NCBI RefSeq assembly: GCF_009764645.1
Contig: NZ_RWIM01000124.1
Location: 31,441-95,440, forward strand
Length of the DNA stretch: 64,000 bases
Reading direction: 5' to 3'
Source: Pseudomonas sp. PB106
GTDB taxonomy: Bacteria; Pseudomonadota; Gammaproteobacteria; Pseudomonadales; Pseudomonadaceae
The translations under genes and the position numbers were made by a program. Shown here piece by piece: positions 18,350-26,645 of this stretch (position 1 is the stretch's first letter; every line of letters starts with the position of its first letter). The notes below the pieces were generated by a model, which saw only the letters and a list, made by a program, of their open reading frames with translations, had not been told where the DNA came from and did not search any database.

Positions 18350-18738
18350 GGGGCCGTTTAGGATTCGACGCCGGTTGCGAAACTTTAGGTGCATGCCGAC
18401 TTGGTAACAGAAGTCGTAAATCCACTGTTGCAACTACTTATAGTTGCCAATGACGACCAATACGGTGTTGCTCTCGCTGCTTAATTGCAGCTGACAATGC
18501 TCCTGGTACCTTCGGGTCCAGCAATCATCAGGGGATGTCTGTAAACCCAAAATGATTGTCATATAGAACAGAATCGCCGTGCAGTACGTTGTGGACGAAG
18601 CGGCTAAAACTTACACAACTCGCCCAAAGCACCCTGCCCTTCGGGTCGCTGAGGGTTAACTTAATAGAAACGGCTACGCATGTAGTACCGACAGCGGAGT
18701 ACTGGCGGACGGGGGTTCAAATCCCCCCGGCTCCACCA
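18350..18738 (+). ncRNA. ssrA: Transfer-messenger RNA (tmRNA, 10Sa RNA)
   Basis: Rescues stalled ribosomes together with SmpB. The 5' end GGGGCCG pairs with CGGCTCC-ACCA at the 3' end (18738) to make the alanine-tRNA-like acceptor stem; the T-arm GGGGTTCAAATCCCC is present. The tag reading frame is 18446-18484: GCC AAT GAC GAC CAA TAC GGT GTT GCT CTC GCT GCT TAA, encoding ANDDQYGVALAA, which ends in the ALAA degradation signal. CCA is encoded. A strong terminator follows. Confidence 0.97.
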
Positions 18739-18742
18739 ACTC

Positions 18743-18776
18743 ATAAAAAAAGACGTCCCAGGACGTCTTTTTTTAT
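18743..18776. terminator. ssrA terminator
   Basis: ATAAAAAAAGACGTCC-CA-GGACGTCTTTTTTTAT: long perfect stem with A/T tracts on both sides, five bases after the tmRNA CCA end. It can act in both directions. The 174 bp from here to the next gene show nothing I can interpret. Confidence 0.92.
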
Positions 18777-18950
18777 GCTTGAAATTCAGTCAACTGCAGA
18801 TTCCAGCGTACCAGCCCCATTGGAAAAACGGCTCCCACCACTGGCGTCATACCGCTCGGGTGCACGTCTGCTGTGACCTGAATGTGAATTACCGTCATGA
18901 GCGATTCGCCAAGGCGCATTCATCGCCGTCGGCACGCCACCGCAGCGCTA

Positions 18951-19844
18951 CTACAGCAAACTGCTTTGTTGCAGAAACGCCTTGGACACGTTCTCGATAG
19001 ATTCACGGCCGACATCAACTCGAGAGTTGAGGCCCGCGATGGTCTCGTCGTCCAGCTTGGAAGAGAGGGTGTTAAGCAACTCGCCTATCTTCGAATTTGC
19101 TTTCAAGACTTCAGTGCGAATGACAGGAGTCAACGCGTAACTGGGGAAGAAGCCTTTGTCGTCCTCCAGCACCACGAAACCGAAGGCGGGAATCCGTCCA
19201 TCGGTCGAGAGGACCAATGCCAGATCGACCTGACCATCTCTGAGCGCCTGGTAGGTCAGACCACCATCCATGCGGACGATATTCTTGCGCTCGAACTCGA
19301 ACTTGTACGCCTCTTGAAGAGGACGCAGGCCATCTGGCCGGGAAAAGAACTCGGCATTCGATGCGAATTTATAAGATTTGCCCGTTTCAATATTCTTTGC
19401 CAGATCGCTGATCGAGACGATGCCATCCTTCTCGGCCTCGGCTTTGCGCATCGCAAGTGCGTAGGTGTTGTTAGCCTTGGAAGGGTTCAGCCAAGTGATG
19501 CCTTTTTGCGCATCCAGTTCGCTGATCTTCTTATAGGTTTCGTCAGCGCTGAGTTTGTCCGTGATCTTGTTGTAAGTAATCAGGGAAGTGCCGGTGTACT
19601 CCCAGTAAACATCGACCTGGCCGTTCTCTTGCGCCGCGCGCAATACAGACGAACCGAGGTCCGCGCGCTTATCGACACGGTAGCCATTGGCGCGCAGAAG
19701 TTGCGCGGTCATCTCGGCAACCAGTTGCTGCTCGGTAAACTTCTTGCCGCCGACCACGATGGGTCCGTCAGCAAAAGCGCTGCCCACAACGCTTGAAACA
19801 ATGCCAAGGCTTAAGATCAGACTGGCTAACATTCGATAAATCAT
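18951..19844 (-). CDS. Osmoprotectant-type ABC transporter substrate-binding protein
   Basis: Periplasmic binding protein of the OpuC/OsmX (OpuAC-like) family that captures quaternary amines such as betaine, choline or carnitine; the ligand is not predictable. 297 residues from MIYRMLASLILS; two further ATGs lie just upstream (19856, 19847), but this one is best placed behind GAGG. Signal peptide cleaved about GSAFA-DGP. Family motifs: VVGGKKFTEQQLVAEM near the mature start, VYWEYTGTSL and the NPSKANNTYALAM segment. Last gene of a four-gene ABC operon. Confidence 0.92.
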   Translation of the reverse strand: MIYRMLASLILSLGIVSSVVGSAFADGPIVVGGKKFTEQQLVAEMTAQLLRANGYRVDKRADLGSSVLRAAQENGQVDVYWEYTGTSLITYNKITDKLSADETYKKISELDAQKGITWLNPSKANNTYALAMRKAEAEKDGIVSISDLAKNIETGKSYKFASNAEFFSRPDGLRPLQEAYKFEFERKNIVRMDGGLTYQALRDGQVDLALVLSTDGRIPAFGFVVLEDDKGFFPSYALTPVIRTEVLKANSKIGELLNTLSSKLDDETIAGLNSRVDVGRESIENVSKAFLQQSSLL

Positions 19845-19884
19845 CATGCACCTCATATTATTGATTTAGTTCGAGTCTTCAGAT

Positions 19885-20553
19885 TTATCCGCGCCCGGCC
19901 AACCTCAAGCCCCGCGACACTGCAATGTGTTGAATCAAGCCGCAGCCCAGATCGACTGCAATGGCCAGGAGTGCGGTCGACACGGCGCCAGCCAGCATCA
20001 TCCCGAAGTCGTTCAAATCGATCCCGGTAAAGATCAACTCGCCCAGCCCGCCACCGCCGACCAGAAAGGCCAGCGGCGCCGTACCCACGTTAATCGCGAG
20101 TGCCGTGCGGATGCCCGAAAAAATCACGTTCAGCGCATTCGGAATTTCTACTTTCCACAGTGTCTCCCGTCGCGTCATGCCCATGGCTTCGGCTGCTTCG
20201 ACCAAGTGCTGCGGCACCGCGCGCAAGCCTTCATAGGTATTCACCGCGACCGGGAGCAGCGTGGCGACAAACAATCCGATGATGGCCGCACCGCTGCCGA
20301 CGCCGATGAAGCTCATGGCCAAGGCCAACAGCGCGAGTTTGGGAATCGCCTGCCCGACGTTAAGGAACTGCATGCTGGCCATGGCATAACGCTGGTTCAC
20401 CGGACGGCTCATCCACACACCCAACGGAAGCGCAATGGCCAGGGCCAACACCCCGCTGACTGCCACGAGCTGCAAGTGCTGGACCGTCAGATAGCTGATG
20501 TCACCCCAGTAAAACTGCAGCCCTTGCCAAAATCTGATCATTGACTCAGACAT
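19885..20553 (-). CDS. Osmoprotectant ABC transporter permease (second)
   Basis: 222 residues, five to six membrane helices, with the binding-protein-dependent transport EAA-like loop around EAAEAMGMTRRETLWKVEIPNAL contacting the ATPase. Follows the ATPase gene by 2 bp. Pairs with the other permease (21551-22240) as a heterodimeric channel of OpuC/YehW-YehY type. Confidence 0.92.
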   Translation of the reverse strand: MSESMIRFWQGLQFYWGDISYLTVQHLQLVAVSGVLALAIALPLGVWMSRPVNQRYAMASMQFLNVGQAIPKLALLALAMSFIGVGSGAAIIGLFVATLLPVAVNTYEGLRAVPQHLVEAAEAMGMTRRETLWKVEIPNALNVIFSGIRTALAINVGTAPLAFLVGGGGLGELIFTGIDLNDFGMMLAGAVSTALLAIAVDLGCGLIQHIAVSRGLRLAGRG

Positions 20554-20555
20554 CG

Positions 20556-21554
20556 TCAGTTCACCGCCGGAGTAATGTTTTCAACAAGTCGCGCGAGGAT
20601 GTCGGCCTGGTGGACATAGCCAATAAAGCGTCCGTCGCTGTCGTTGCATAACGCCCAGTCCTGGCCGCGCCCCAGCAATTGCGAGAGCACTTGGCGCAGG
20701 TCATCTCCAGGTTTGACGATCAGGTGCGAGTGCGCAGTGAGACCGCTGTTTCCACCCACGACCTGCATGTGTTCGCGCGGCGCGATCTTGCTCACGACGT
20801 CAGCAGCGCGCAGCAGGCGCAAGCGTTTCATGATGCGGTCGCCGCCCATGAAGTTCGCCACGAATTCGCTGTTGGGTCGGGCCAGCAAATCATCCGAGCT
20901 GCCAAATTGCTGGATTTTTCCGTTGTGGAACAGGGCGACGCAGTCGGCCATCTTCACCGCTTCGTCGATGTCGTGACTGACAAACAACACTGTCTTGTTG
21001 ACGAGACGCTGGATGCGCATGAATTCGTCCTGGATCACCTCTCGGTTGATCGGGTCGATCGCGCCGAAGGGCTCGTCCATCAGCATCACAGGCGGATCCG
21101 CCGCCAATGCGCGGGCCACGCCGATGCGTTGCTGTTGCCCTCCGGATAGCTCGCACGGGTAGCGCTTGAGGAATTTCGCCGGATCCAGCGCGACCACCTC
21201 CAGCAACTCAGCGGCGCGCTTGCGGCTTTTGCTTTTGTCCCATCCGAGCAGATTGGGCACGACGCAGATGTTTTCCTCAACGGTCATGTTCGGGAACAGG
21301 CCGACCTGCTGGATGACATAACCGATGGAGCGTTTTAGCGTGACGCTGTCCAGTTCGGCCGTGTCGCGACCATTGATTCTGATGGTGCCGGAAGTCGGCG
21401 CGATCAGTCGGTTGATCATTTTCAAAGTCGTGGTTTTGCCACAGCCTGAGGGCCCAAGCAGTACGCAGATTTGTCCCTCATCAACGTTGAATGAAACATT
21501 CTCTACCGCCGTGATAGCGCCGAATTGCTTGTTCAGGTTTTCGATCTGGATCAC
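20556..21554 (-). CDS. Osmoprotectant ABC transporter ATP-binding protein with CBS domain
   Basis: 332 residues. Walker A GPSGCGKTTTLK (about 33), signature LSGGQQQRIGVARAL, Walker B PVMLMDEPFGAIDP and the switch histidine in VSHDIDEA define the ATPase. The C-terminal ~80 residues contain a CBS-type sequence ending GRFIGYVHQADILARL, the ionic-strength sensor region known in OpuA/OpuC ATPases. The start overlaps the upstream permease stop by 4 nt. Confidence 0.95.
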   Translation of the reverse strand: MIQIENLNKQFGAITAVENVSFNVDEGQICVLLGPSGCGKTTTLKMINRLIAPTSGTIRINGRDTAELDSVTLKRSIGYVIQQVGLFPNMTVEENICVVPNLLGWDKSKSRKRAAELLEVVALDPAKFLKRYPCELSGGQQQRIGVARALAADPPVMLMDEPFGAIDPINREVIQDEFMRIQRLVNKTVLFVSHDIDEAVKMADCVALFHNGKIQQFGSSDDLLARPNSEFVANFMGGDRIMKRLRLLRAADVVSKIAPREHMQVVGGNSGLTAHSHLIVKPGDDLRQVLSQLLGRGQDWALCNDSDGRFIGYVHQADILARLVENITPAVN

Positions 21555-22240
21555 GTCGTAGTCTCCTTCAGTCGGCCGGCGGCCAGTTTGTTCTTGTCCA
21601 GCCCGTTTGGCGTCAGCAGGCGCTGCAAGCCGTACAACGCATAATCAGCCGCGATGGCGATGACACTGATAACGATTGCGCCGGCCAACAGCTGACGGGT
21701 ATCCGATTGCGCGATGCCGCGAATGATGAGGCTGCCCAGGCCGCCAGCGCCGATGTAGGCTGCGATGGCCGCGATACCGATGTTGATGACGGTCGCCATC
21801 CTCACGCCCGCCATGATCAGGGGGACCGCAATCGGTAGCTCGACTTTGCGTAGTCGTTGCCCCGTCGACATGCCCATTCCGATAGCAGCTTCACGCAAAG
21901 CCGGATCGATGTTGGAGATCGCCGTGGTGGTGTTGCGGATGATGGGCAGTTGGGAATAGAGAAACAGCGCAATGACCGCCGGCACCACGCCGATCCCGTA
22001 GCCGATCAGTGACAGGGCCGGAATCATCAACCCGAACAGCGCGGCGGAGGGAATCGTCATCAGAACTGCGGCGAAGGCCAGGACCCAACGTCGCGTTCTC
22101 GGGTGCTGCGAGATTGCGATGCCGACAGGCACGCCGGTCACAATCGCCAGCCCCACCGCTATCGCCACGATGAGCAGGTGCTGCCCGAGTAGCAGACTGA
22201 TCAGCCCGCGGTTTTCCAGAATGAAACTCAAGGTTTCCAT
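21551..22240 (-). CDS. Osmoprotectant ABC transporter permease (first)
   Basis: 229 residues with about six hydrophobic helices and the conserved cytoplasmic loop LREAAIGMGMSTGQRLRKVELPIAVPLIMAG. First gene of the ABC operon; overlaps the ATPase gene by 4 nt. The 324 bp ahead of it separate it from the AraC-type regulator gene on the same strand. Confidence 0.92.
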   Translation of the reverse strand: METLSFILENRGLISLLLGQHLLIVAIAVGLAIVTGVPVGIAISQHPRTRRWVLAFAAVLMTIPSAALFGLMIPALSLIGYGIGVVPAVIALFLYSQLPIIRNTTTAISNIDPALREAAIGMGMSTGQRLRKVELPIAVPLIMAGVRMATVINIGIAAIAAYIGAGGLGSLIIRGIAQSDTRQLLAGAIVISVIAIAADYALYGLQRLLTPNGLDKNKLAAGRLKETTT

Positions 22241-22564
22241 GGTGGTGATGCCTTCTGTACGTCATTGTTATTTTTATCGGTCGTGCATCGGGAATTGAAC
22301 GCCGTATCTGGAGAAAACAGTACCGCGCTACTGCATGCACTCTGAGCTTGGAGTTCGACGATTTCTATCAAAAAAACGACGTCACGCGGCCAGTCAGCGC
22401 ACAACGCAGCCGAGAGGATCGATGGCAGATGGCCGTAAGCGGGGGCAGCAACCAACAAGGCTAGCCAGAGTTCACTGCTTGGCGGGGCAAGTCATTAGCT
22501 AGCTATTGGATTTTCTGGCGATGAGTGTTTCGGAGGTTTTACAGGCATGCCCGCTGGAATGAAA
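22241..22564. other. Intergenic region before the ABC operon
   Basis: 324 bp between the ABC operon start and the regulator stop. It must hold the operon promoter if the regulator is not co-transcribed. I see no convincing -35/-10 pair, terminator or dyad, and no reading frame worth calling. Confidence 0.4.
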
Positions 22565-23560
22565 TCAGGAATGAGCATCATCAAATTTCCGCCGCTCTTC
22601 TCCGGGCGTACATCCCCAGACGCGACGATAAGCAGCGCCTAGGTGTGATGCCGAAACGAACCCGCAGCTGTAGGCGATGGACGCAATGGGCTGGGTGCTC
22701 TCACGCAACAACCGGCGCGCTTCGTTCAACCGGAGTTCCAGATAGAACTTCTTCGGTGTCATGCCGAAGTGCTGATGCCAAAGCCGCTCGAGTTGCCGGT
22801 GAGACAGATTGCAGCGGTCGGCGATCTCTTCAATGCCGACGATGTTCTCCAGATTGTTCTCCATGAAGGCGATGGCGGCCGTCAGCCTGCGATCGTGAAT
22901 CCCGAACCGCCACTGGATCGACATCCGCTGATGCTCTTCCGGCGCGCGTATCCTGGCGTGCAGAAACTGCTCGGCGACACTCGCCGCAAGCGGGTTACCG
23001 AAATCAAGCGCAATCTGCGCCAGCATGAGATCGATGGCTGCCGTGCCCCCGGCGCATGTCCAGCGGTTGCCATGGTTGACGTACAGTTCTTTGGTGACTT
23101 CGATGGTGGGGAATTCTTCGGAAAACTGGCCGATGGATTCCCAGTGCAAAGTACAACGCTTGCCCTCTAGTAACCCGGCGCGAGCAAGGATGAACGTACC
23201 GGTGCTCAGTGCGCCGACGGTGATCCCGCGGGATGCGGCGCGCTGCAGGAAACGCAGCATTTTCGGTGGTTTCTGATGCTCGATGTCCAGACTCGCCAGA
23301 ACAAACACGCGATCCAGCTCGGCTGCCTGAGCCACCGGTACGGTCTGGATTTCGATACCGCTGCTGGAGCTGACCGGTCCGCCCGATTCCGTAAGCAGAG
23401 ACCACTCATAAAGCGCTTTGCCGGACAGCCGATTGGCCGCACGCAAAGGCTCGCTGGCACCCGCCAGGGCCATCATGGAAAACTGAGGAAGAATGAGCAG
23501 CCCGATTCGCTTGGTCGTACCACTGGTCACAAGCGTGGCTGAATCGCTGGGGGCTGTCAT
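22565..23560 (-). CDS. GlxA-type AraC-family transcriptional regulator
   Basis: 331 residues. N-terminal DJ-1/PfpI (glutamine amidotransferase-like) domain (about 18-185, with GALSTGTFILARAGLLEGKRCTLHWE) and C-terminal AraC DNA-binding domain with two helix-turn-helix units (VGIEEIADRCNLSHRQLERLW and IASIAYSCGFVSASHLGAAYR). This layout is that of Pseudomonas regulators of carnitine, betaine, sarcosine and arginine metabolism (CdhR, GbdR, SouR, ArgR). RBS AAAGGA. Placed between the hydrolase genes and a quaternary-amine ABC importer, it probably controls both. Confidence 0.9.
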   Translation of the reverse strand: MTAPSDSATLVTSGTTKRIGLLILPQFSMMALAGASEPLRAANRLSGKALYEWSLLTESGGPVSSSSGIEIQTVPVAQAAELDRVFVLASLDIEHQKPPKMLRFLQRAASRGITVGALSTGTFILARAGLLEGKRCTLHWESIGQFSEEFPTIEVTKELYVNHGNRWTCAGGTAAIDLMLAQIALDFGNPLAASVAEQFLHARIRAPEEHQRMSIQWRFGIHDRRLTAAIAFMENNLENIVGIEEIADRCNLSHRQLERLWHQHFGMTPKKFYLELRLNEARRLLRESTQPIASIAYSCGFVSASHLGAAYRRVWGCTPGEERRKFDDAHS

Positions 23561-23755
23561 CGCCAGATCCTTTCATGGGGTTCCAGCCGTTCGAGTGAAC
23601 AGCCCATGCCACCCCCGACGGAGCGGCTTTGAACTTGCCATGTTAGGGGCAGAGCACGCATTCAGCCAGAACGAATGGGGAGGAACGCCGCCCTTGATGG
23701 GAGAATCGCTGCGAGACCTCAACGCCCGAGCTCTCGCAGGAAAATGGCGAGCAGA

Positions 23756-24730
23756 TCAGCCGCGCGCGCGAATGGCCTCGTCGATGCTTTCGATCATCGA
23801 TTTGAAAACCGGGCTGTCGGCCTGATTCTGCTGACCATGTTGCATGCGCGAAATAATCAGCGCATTCGGGCCGGCATCGCCAGGATAGTTTTGATGCAGA
23901 CGCAGAGACTCCGAGGGCATGTGCAACGTGTTATCGGCGCCATGGATGATCAGCGCTGGCGGAAAACCTTTTGCACCTTCAATGGACCGCTCCGGGTCAT
24001 ATTCGACATAGGACTTGTAGGACTTCGCCGTCACGTGAGTGCAGCCCGGCCAACGGTCCGCGCCTCCAGCTTCGGTGTAGCCGCCCAGTTGCTGATCCAC
24101 ATAAGCCTGGGTTTCAGGATCCAGTGGGTAATAACCAAGTCGGGTTTCATCCATGCCGGTGTCGAAGGGCGGGATCGGCGCGTCATCGGCGAGTTGCGCA
24201 ATGGCCGCGTCAGCGCCAGCCTGATCAGCGCGCAAGGCTTGCAGTTTGCGAATGTTGGTGTAACTCATCGGCACCCAGAAGCGGATCTGTTCACCGCCGG
24301 CGGCGGCGAGCTCTGCCACGGCACCGAGACTTGCCACCGAGCCCATCGCCCATGATGCGACCACCGGCATCTCACCGAAATTCTCGCGCGCCCATTCAAC
24401 AGCAGCCAGCACTTCATCTTTCTGATCTTCGAGGATCACGTTGGTGACAACCTTGTCACCTGACTCGAGGGTGTTACGAATGTGCTTGTTGGAAAAAAAG
24501 CCTGCCACGTCGTAGGTCATGACGCGATAACCCAAGGCTGCCAAAGCGCGACCGAAGAGTTGCCCGTACATCGTGACCCCGCCGGTGAAGCCAGAGTTAA
24601 AGATTACCGGTGGCAGTTTTTGCGACGCAGCGTCGAGTTGTTCCGGCTGAAATACCGTGCCCTTGAGGTTCAGGGTTTCATCGCCATACTTCACAGCGAA
24701 GTGGATGTCTCTTGTGGTAATGGTCGTCAT
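23756..24730 (-). CDS. Alpha/beta hydrolase
   Basis: 324 residues with an alpha/beta-hydrolase layout: PPVIFNSGFTGGVTMYGQLF (oxyanion region), YRVMTYDVAGFF, a nucleophile-elbow region EMPVVASWAMGSVASLG and PALIIHGADNTLHMP near the C-terminus. The elbow reads V-A-S-W-A rather than the classical G-x-S-x-G, so either the serine is in an altered elbow or the protein has diverged. The substrate is unknown. 36 bp downstream of the amidohydrolase gene, in one probable operon. Confidence 0.78.
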   Translation of the reverse strand: MTTITTRDIHFAVKYGDETLNLKGTVFQPEQLDAASQKLPPVIFNSGFTGGVTMYGQLFGRALAALGYRVMTYDVAGFFSNKHIRNTLESGDKVVTNVILEDQKDEVLAAVEWARENFGEMPVVASWAMGSVASLGAVAELAAAGGEQIRFWVPMSYTNIRKLQALRADQAGADAAIAQLADDAPIPPFDTGMDETRLGYYPLDPETQAYVDQQLGGYTEAGGADRWPGCTHVTAKSYKSYVEYDPERSIEGAKGFPPALIIHGADNTLHMPSESLRLHQNYPGDAGPNALIISRMQHGQQNQADSPVFKSMIESIDEAIRARG

Positions 24731-24766
24731 TGCTGTTTTATCTCGAAGTGGGAACGTGGGCGTAGA

Positions 24767-25660
24767 TCAACTTTCCAACTGGCCAGATGCTCCTCGGAGA
24801 AGTTGGCCAACAGGTATTCGGGTTTGCTGGGAAACATGCAGTGCAACGGCATCAACAAAGTTGAAAACCTTGCTGGGATTAAACAGGGCGGAATACGCAA
24901 TTCCCTTGTTGTCCGTTCCAACATGAGGTGCGTCCGTTGCTTCCAGAAGAATCTTGTCCGCACCGACTTCCCGAACAATTTGCGTGACGAAACGGCCGGC
25001 TTCCTCAGGGTCGACGCAAGTGCGATAGCCTGGCCCCTTGAACCATACGTTGCCTCGTGCGGCGGCCTCGGCAAGTAGCGCGATGTACGCAGGCTCGCTG
25101 ACGCCACGCTCGCTGTGACAAGAGCCCAGGTGATCGATGATGACCCGCACATCGCGAGGGATCTGGCGCAATACACGCAGATTCGTCTCGGCTTCTTTGG
25201 CATAAATGTGCAGATGCTGGTGCGGTCGCAAGCGGCGATAAAATGCCGACCACTGCCCTTCGCTGAATTGCCCGTCTGAAACGGTTTGCGGCGGTGCATC
25301 GTGTAAAACGATCCGGGCGCCAACCACCTGCGGGTGAGAGAGACGTTCTTGCGTGGCGTAAGCAGGTTCTGCCTTGATCGTCCCCACTAACGTGACGCCA
25401 CCGTAGCGCTGCGGATTATTCGCCTGAAGATTCTTCAGTTCTTCAAATGCAGCAAATACGTTTTCCGAGTCCGGCAGAATGCTCAAATGGACATTGTTGA
25501 GTAGCCTCGGAGCAATACCGGCATTGATCAACTCATCCAGATAAGCCGTCAGCGGATGCGGCTCCGGTAATGCATAAGGCAGCGAACCGGCCACTCGGCG
25601 AAGGTCTTTTGAAGTAAAAAAATGAACGTGACTGTCTGTTCTTTCAATCAGCGGCAGCAT
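24767..25660 (-). CDS. Amidohydrolase-family metal-dependent hydrolase
   Basis: 297 residues from MLPLIERTDSHVHFF; upstream codons in frame look non-coding, and this ATG has AGGAAA ahead of it. TIM-barrel amidohydrolase-2 type: metal-binding H-x-H at 11-13 (DSHVHFF), VRVIIDHLGS in the middle (His), and KILLEATDAPHVG near the C-terminus (metal Asp). This family hydrolyses or decarboxylates cyclic and lactone-type substrates; the actual one is unknown. First gene of the amidohydrolase / alpha-beta hydrolase / regulator unit. Confidence 0.82.
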   Translation of the reverse strand: MLPLIERTDSHVHFFTSKDLRRVAGSLPYALPEPHPLTAYLDELINAGIAPRLLNNVHLSILPDSENVFAAFEELKNLQANNPQRYGGVTLVGTIKAEPAYATQERLSHPQVVGARIVLHDAPPQTVSDGQFSEGQWSAFYRRLRPHQHLHIYAKEAETNLRVLRQIPRDVRVIIDHLGSCHSERGVSEPAYIALLAEAAARGNVWFKGPGYRTCVDPEEAGRFVTQIVREVGADKILLEATDAPHVGTDNKGIAYSALFNPSKVFNFVDAVALHVSQQTRIPVGQLLRGASGQLES

Positions 25661-25746
25661 GATTATTGTTTCCTGCTTTTGTGCGAAAACAATAATCGTC
25701 GTGAGTCCTTCGTCGCTCCCGCCAACTCGACGTGTACTATCAAAAT

Positions 25747-25761
25747 TTCGCCATGCGCGAA
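25747..25761. promoter_or_regulatory. Possible operator upstream of the amidohydrolase gene
   Basis: TTCGC-CATGC-GCGAA, a 15-bp inverted repeat 87 bp before the amidohydrolase start. It could bind the local regulator, but there is no second copy to support it. Confidence 0.35.
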
Positions 25762-25881
25762 TGTGTGAGAACAAAGCGTAACGGCGCTGCAATATCACCC
25801 CACGCAGGATGAATTTTTCTTCACTGCCCCTTCACATTCAAACCTGTAAAGTCCCCTCGCTCATTCAAGAAACTACGGTTC

Positions 25882-25910
25882 GCCCGCGGCTCTCCCGCGG
25901 GCTTTTTTTT
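25882..25910 (+). terminator. Orphan rho-independent terminator
   Basis: GCCCGCGG-CTCTC-CCGCGGGC followed by eight T. It is one of the best terminators in the window but has no gene before it on the plus strand back to ssrA, 7 kb away. Confidence 0.85.
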
Positions 25911-25989
25911 GCCTGAAGATCATCACCACTTGCCGTCCCCCAGGCAATTGCGCGACGCTGCCGGTAGACCCTTCGCCAAGGAGTGCCCG

Positions 25990-26577
25990 ATGCCGCTGCT
26001 GTCCCTGCCCTGCCAACGCTTGACGCTGGCGATTCTCGCCCCGGATCAGGCCGGTCTCGAGAGTGCGTTTTACCAACGCAACCTGCGCCACCTCGCCCCT
26101 TGGTCGCCGATTCGCACCACTGAGTATTTTTCCACCGAGCAGATTCGCCGACGTCTGGAGATTCAGGCCAGCGCCTTTGAGGCCGGGCTGGCGATGCACT
26201 TCGCGTTGTTGAGTCAGGATGGCCAGCAGATGATTGGCGCGTGCAATTTCAGCGGCATTATTCGCGGGGCGTTTCAGGCCTGTTATCTGGGTTATCACAT
26301 CGACGAGGCGCATCAGGGCCAGGGTTTGATGCGCGAAGCGCTGGAGGCTGGGATCGGCTACATGTTCGACACGCAGAACCTGCACCGGATCATGGCCAAC
26401 TACATTCCCGGCAACGAACGCAGCGCGCGGCTGCTGGAGAAGCTGGAGTTTGAACGGGAGGGTTATGCCAAGGCCTACCTGAACATTGCCGGACGCTGGC
26501 AGGATCACGTGCTGACATCGCTGGTCAATCCCGTGTTCGAGGCGCCGGACAAGCGTTGGTCGCGACCATTGGCGTGA
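25990..26577 (+). CDS. GNAT-family N-acetyltransferase (RimJ/RimL type)
   Basis: 195 residues from MPLLSLPCQRLTL behind AAGGAG; the frame is open 27 codons further up but crosses the terminator. Acetyl-CoA-dependent transferase of the RimJ/RimL/YjcK group, with the fold pattern ACYLGYHIDEAHQGQGLMREAL (acetyl-CoA pyrophosphate loop QGQGLM) and the C-terminal LHRIMANYIPGNERSARLLEKLEFEREGYAK. Probably acetylates an N-terminus of a ribosomal or other protein; the substrate is not predictable. Confidence 0.9.
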   Translation: MPLLSLPCQRLTLAILAPDQAGLESAFYQRNLRHLAPWSPIRTTEYFSTEQIRRRLEIQASAFEAGLAMHFALLSQDGQQMIGACNFSGIIRGAFQACYLGYHIDEAHQGQGLMREALEAGIGYMFDTQNLHRIMANYIPGNERSARLLEKLEFEREGYAKAYLNIAGRWQDHVLTSLVNPVFEAPDKRWSRPLA

Positions 26578-26645
26578 GCTTCACGATTTGTTCAGCAATG
26601 GCGCCGTATGCTCGAGGTTCCCGCTCCCTTCGGTAGCCTGAAACC

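Larger units (their letters stand above)
25661..25989. other. Intergenic region, divergent, with an orphan terminator
   Basis: 329 bp between the amidohydrolase gene (minus) and the acetyltransferase gene (plus). It contains the dyad at 25747-25761 and a strong plus-strand terminator at 25882-25910, although no plus-strand protein gene lies upstream of it. A small transcript ending at that terminator is possible. Confidence 0.5.

Noticed and set aside
18739..18950. Possible integrase or att-site remnant after ssrA
   Set aside because: The tmRNA 3' end is a frequent integration site, but I found no integrase gene and no second copy of the T-arm/acceptor sequence in the window.
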